Positions 61,125 to 64,000 of a DNA stretch of 64,000 bases are shown here, piece by piece. This stretch comes from Microbacterium enclense. GTDB taxonomy: Bacteria > Actinomycetota > Actinomycetes > Actinomycetales > Microbacteriaceae. Made by a program: the position numbers and the translations under genes. The first letter of the stretch is position 1, and each line of letters begins with the position of its first letter. Under the pieces are notes generated by a model. That model was not told the origin of the DNA. It ran no database searches and saw nothing but the letters and a program-made list of their open reading frames with translations. The stretch lies in the NCBI GenBank assembly GCA_038182865.1, contig CP116226.1, forward strand, positions 3,038,001 to 3,102,000, given 5' to 3'.

Positions 61125-62669
61125 ATGGTCGGATTCATCCTCAGGCGCATCGCCGTCTCGATCCTGGTTCTGCTCGCAGCGTCGTTCATCATGTACGTGT
61201 TGGCCGCCAACTCCGGTGACCCGCTGCAGGACCTGCGCGACAGCACAGCCGCGAACAAAGACCAGCTGATCGCCGCGCGCGTCGCCGCGCTCGACTTGAA
61301 CATCCCCGCTCCGCTGCGCTACTTCCTCTGGCTCGGCGGTGCCGCCGGGTGCCTCATCCCGTTCGCCGGGACCTGCGACCTGGGCCTCACCATCAGTAAT
61401 GCCCCGGTCCTCGACATCCTTCCCACCGCGGTCGGGTCCACCCTCCAGCTCGTGACGGCGTCGTTCGTGCTGGCGATCGTGCTGGGCATCGTGGTCGGCG
61501 TCGTGTCGGCGCTGCGCCAGTACAGCGGATTCGACTTCGGCATCACGCTGCTGAGTTTCTTCCTCTTCTCCCTGCCATCCTTCCTCGTCGCCGTGCTCCT
61601 CAAGGAGTTCATGGCCCTCGGCTTCAACAGCTTCCTCGAATCGGCCACCTCGATCCCCATCTGGGTCATCGTCATGCTCGCCGTCGTATCCGCCGTGGTC
61701 TGGCAGGCGATGATCGGGGGAGGGTCGCGTCGTCGCCTGATCGTCGCGGGGACCGCGGCTGCTGCCACTGCCGCCCTGCTGGTGTACTTCAACGTCACCG
61801 ACTGGTTCCGCAACCCGGGCTTCGGGCCGGTCGGCCTTCTGCTGCTCATCGCCGGCGTCGTGGTCATCACCACCGCCCTCGTCTCGGGGCTGGCCAACCG
61901 CCGGGCCCTCATCGTCGCGGGCATCAACGGCGCCGTCGCGTACATCGCGTACTACGCCCTCCAGGGGCTGTTCGACATCTCGACCATCTGGACGATCATC
62001 ATCCTCGCGGCTATCGCGGTCGTCATCGGCCTGGTGACCGGCTTCCTCCTCGGTGCCCCCGACCGTGGCATGACCGCGCGGATCGGGGGGATCGTGGCGT
62101 TCTTCTCGTTCGGCCTCGTCATCCTCGACCGCTACATGCAGTCGTGGCCGTCGTACGTGAACAACCCGCGCATCAACGGCCGTCCGATCGCGACTGTCGG
62201 TGCCGCGACCCCCGGCTTCTCAGGCGACATGTGGATCAGCGGTATCGACACGTTCACGCACCTGCTGCTGCCCACGATCTCGCTGCTGCTCATCTCGTTC
62301 GCGGGCTACACGCGCTACGCACGCGCCGGGATGCTCGAGGTGATGAACCAGGACTACATCCGCACGGCGCGCGCGAAGGGTCTGCCCGAGCGCACGGTGA
62401 TCATGCGGCACGGCCTGCGTAACATGCTCATCCCGATCGTCACCCTCATCGCGACCGACGTCGGCGCCCTGCTGGGTGGTGCCGTCATCACCGAGAAGGT
62501 GTTCGCCATTCCCGGCATGGGGCAGCTCTTCGTGACCTCGATCCAGCGCGTGGACGTGAACCCCGTGATGGGCTACTTCCTCGTCATCGCGATCACCGCC
62601 ATCGTCTTCAACTTCTTGGCGGATCTCGCCTACGCCGCGCTCGATCCCCGCGTGCGAGTGGTCGCATGA
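61125..62669 (+). CDS. ABC importer permease (OppB/DppB type) with long internal insertion
   Basis: 514 residues, about 200 longer than usual OppB/DppB permeases (about 310). The N-terminal helix and TARG-like block (RRIAVSILVLLAASFIMYVL) and the EAA loop region near the C terminus (RTARAKGLPERTVIMRHGLRN) are standard. The extra 180-residue stretch (about 180-360) adds several hydrophobic helices such as LLLLIAGVVVITTALVSGLA. AAAGAAG-TCCTCCC precedes the ATG. It is predicted to form the membrane channel with the next gene product. Confidence 0.88.
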   Translation: MVGFILRRIAVSILVLLAASFIMYVLAANSGDPLQDLRDSTAANKDQLIAARVAALDLNIPAPLRYFLWLGGAAGCLIPFAGTCDLGLTISNAPVLDILPTAVGSTLQLVTASFVLAIVLGIVVGVVSALRQYSGFDFGITLLSFFLFSLPSFLVAVLLKEFMALGFNSFLESATSIPIWVIVMLAVVSAVVWQAMIGGGSRRRLIVAGTAAAATAALLVYFNVTDWFRNPGFGPVGLLLLIAGVVVITTALVSGLANRRALIVAGINGAVAYIAYYALQGLFDISTIWTIIILAAIAVVIGLVTGFLLGAPDRGMTARIGGIVAFFSFGLVILDRYMQSWPSYVNNPRINGRPIATVGAATPGFSGDMWISGIDTFTHLLLPTISLLLISFAGYTRYARAGMLEVMNQDYIRTARAKGLPERTVIMRHGLRNMLIPIVTLIATDVGALLGGAVITEKVFAIPGMGQLFVTSIQRVDVNPVMGYFLVIAITAIVFNFLADLAYAALDPRVRVVA

Positions 62670-62700
62670 TCGCCGCCGTCCGATTCCCGGAGGTCTCCCG

Positions 62701-63750
62701 ATGACCCAGATGCTCCCCGAGCCCTCGAACGTCGACGCTCCGGCTCCCGCCGACGAGCGCGACACCGTCGGTGTCAGCCAGGGACGCCTCGTCCTGCGGC
62801 GCTTTCTCGCCAACAAGGTCGCCGTCGTCTCCGGCATCCTGTTCCTCCTCGTCGCGCTCTTCTCGATCTCGGCGATCGGTCTCGGGCCGATCCCGGGGTG
62901 GTGGAAGTACGACTACACGTCGCTGAACCCGCAGAACGACGGCGGCGCACCGACGCTCTCGGTGTTCCCCTTCGTCTGGGGCGATCACCCCTTCGGTCAG
63001 GACCGCATCGGCATCGACTACTTCGCGATGACGATGCGCGGGGTGCAGAACTCGATCCTCGTGATGATCGTCATCAGCTTCGTGGGCACGGCCGTCGGCA
63101 CCGTCATCGGCGCCCTCGCCGGGTACTACCGTGGCTGGGTCGACTCGGTCCTCATGCGCATCACCGATGTCTTCATCGTCATCCCGATCATCGTGATCGG
63201 CGCGGTCGTCGGCCGCGCGACCGGTGGTCTCGGTGTGGTTCCGCTGGCCTTCTTCCTCGCGATGGTGTCGTGGACCACGATCGCGCGCCTCGTGCGCGCC
63301 GAGTTCCTGTCGCTCCGCGAGCGCGAGTTCGTCGAAGCGGCCCGCGTCGCCGGGGCGAGCGATGCGCGCATCATCTTCAAGCACATCCTGCCCAACGCCA
63401 TCGGCGTGGTGATCGTGGCGGCGACCCTGCTGGCCGCCGCGGCGATCCTTCTCGAGACCGCGCTGAGCTACCTCCAGCTGGGTGTGCGGCCGCCGGACGT
63501 CTCGCTGGGCCTGATCATCTCCGACAACCAGTCGGCGTTCCAGACGCGACCGTGGCTGTTCTGGTGGCCCGCCGTGTTCATCGTGCTGCTGGCCGTGCTC
63601 GTCAACTTCGTGGGTGACGGTCTGCGCGACGCGTTCGACCCGCGCCAGAAGCGTTTCTCGCTGCGCCGCACCAAAGAGCAGCCCGGAACGGCGACCTCGG
63701 CCCCCGCGAGCACCCAGGCCCGGGTGCACCCGGAGACCCCGTCGTCATGA
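62701..63750 (+). CDS. ABC importer permease (OppC/DppC type)
   Basis: 349 residues, usual length. OppC N-terminal signature helix (RFLANKVAVVSGILFLLVAL) is followed by a periplasmic loop (VWGDHPFGQDRIGIDYFAM). The transmembrane core ends with the EAA loop EFVEAARVAGASDARIIFKHILPN. GGAGG lies a few bases before the ATG. It follows the OppB-type gene by 31 bases. The usual OppD/OppF ATPase genes do not follow within this window; the next gene is on the opposite strand. Confidence 0.92.
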   Translation: MTQMLPEPSNVDAPAPADERDTVGVSQGRLVLRRFLANKVAVVSGILFLLVALFSISAIGLGPIPGWWKYDYTSLNPQNDGGAPTLSVFPFVWGDHPFGQDRIGIDYFAMTMRGVQNSILVMIVISFVGTAVGTVIGALAGYYRGWVDSVLMRITDVFIVIPIIVIGAVVGRATGGLGVVPLAFFLAMVSWTTIARLVRAEFLSLREREFVEAARVAGASDARIIFKHILPNAIGVVIVAATLLAAAAILLETALSYLQLGVRPPDVSLGLIISDNQSAFQTRPWLFWWPAVFIVLLAVLVNFVGDGLRDAFDPRQKRFSLRRTKEQPGTATSAPASTQARVHPETPSS

Positions 63751-63770
63751 CGGCCGTCTCTGGGCGTCGC

Positions 63771-64000
63771 TCACGCCAGGGCGACCGCCGCGACGAGAGC
63801 CGCGGCGCCGGCGACCAGCATCAGCAGGTTGTCGACGCGCACGGCCGTCTCCACGTGCACACTCTCGGCGACACCCGCTTCGATGCGCCCCGCGTCGCGC
63901 AGGGCGTGCCAGCGAGTGCGCACCATGGCGGCCGCACGGCCGGAGTCGGTGCTCGGCAGCTCGCCCGGACGGATCTGCGGCGTCGCGGCGTCTTCGCTGC
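63771..64000 (-). CDS. C-terminal part of an unknown membrane protein
   Basis: Partial gene running off the right edge; 76 codons visible up to the TGA at 63771. The sequence (PSTDSGRAAAMVRTRWHALR region, then a final hydrophobic helix LLMLVAGAAALVAAVALA) reads as real protein and ends in a C-terminal transmembrane helix. It is convergent with the permease gene. No family recognised. Confidence 0.5.
   Translation of the reverse strand, partial: SEDAATPQIRPGELPSTDSGRAAAMVRTRWHALRDAGRIEAGVAESVHVETAVRVDNLLMLVAGAAALVAAVALA

Noticed and set aside
63747..64000. An ATGA-coupled plus-strand frame after the OppC-type permease, a possible ATPase gene
   Set aside because: The predicted residues (Arg/His/Gln-rich, no OppD start motif or Walker A) look like antisense of the minus-strand membrane protein gene.

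Overview
This 64 kb window is chromosomal DNA from a high-GC actinobacterium. It is most likely Microbacterium or a close Microbacteriaceae relative. The reasons are the roughly 70% GC coding DNA, frequent GTG starts, leaderless promoters, and gene content typical of that family (DUF4307, DUF4245, DUF6264, a MarP-type protease, ECF sigma/ZAS pairs). A very frequent GGATGCC/GGCATCC heptamer is also present. I see no tRNA, rRNA, CRISPR array or insertion-sequence transposase.

1-23.9 kb is housekeeping. In order it holds the end of an AI-2E family exporter, ilvA, greA, DUF4307, a hemolysin III-family protein, a cis-prenyltransferase and phoH2. Then come a two-component system, fumC, a beta-carbonic anhydrase, DUF4245, xseB-xseA, ispH, an ECF sigma/anti-sigma pair, a MOSC protein, fba//glpX, rmuC, a DEDDh exonuclease, a methyltransferase and ychF. 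Several of these genes are also grouped in Mycobacterium tuberculosis (roughly Rv1080c to Rv1112), so this is an old actinobacterial block. The mycothiol amidase gene mca is missing from its usual place.

23.9-26.4 kb is the most unusual part. A 2.5 kb, visibly lower-GC segment sits exactly at the 3' end of ychF. It is bounded by a 27-bp direct repeat (26/27 identical) of the last coding bases of ychF. Its only convincing gene encodes a 690-residue ABC-type ATPase fused to a Toprim/DUF4435-like domain, an architecture like single-chain PARIS (AriA-AriB) or OLD-family phage defence proteins. No integrase is present, so it looks like a minimal passenger island or the remnant of an element that used ychF as attachment site.

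26.4-42 kb is mixed accessory and metabolic DNA: DUF4279, an ADP-ribosylglycohydrolase, a DNA-binding-domain/ECF-S-like membrane fusion and a D-Ala-D-Ala carboxypeptidase next to a lipoprotein. Further on are CsbD, aldose epimerase, flotillin, an Fpg/Nei glycosylase with an altered zinc finger, a DJ-1/PfpI protein, a 45-residue Cys-rich peptide, a DHA2 exporter, an ABC exporter and a glycosyltransferase.

41.9-47.6 kb is a translationally coupled NAD biosynthesis operon (NrtR-like Nudix regulator, nadA, nadB, nadC, cysteine desulfurase). A palindrome lies in its promoter region. 47.6-51.5 kb holds a MarP-like protease and a three-gene cassette (small helical protein, DUF1023 alpha/beta hydrolase, lipoprotein) resembling type VII secretion effector/immunity loci. 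51.5-56.3 kb is the glycine cleavage operon gcvT-gcvH-gcvP behind a tandem glycine riboswitch. 56.4-63.75 kb carries two paralogous peptide-binding lipoproteins, a CPBP protease and two Opp/Dpp-type permeases, without ATPase genes inside the window.
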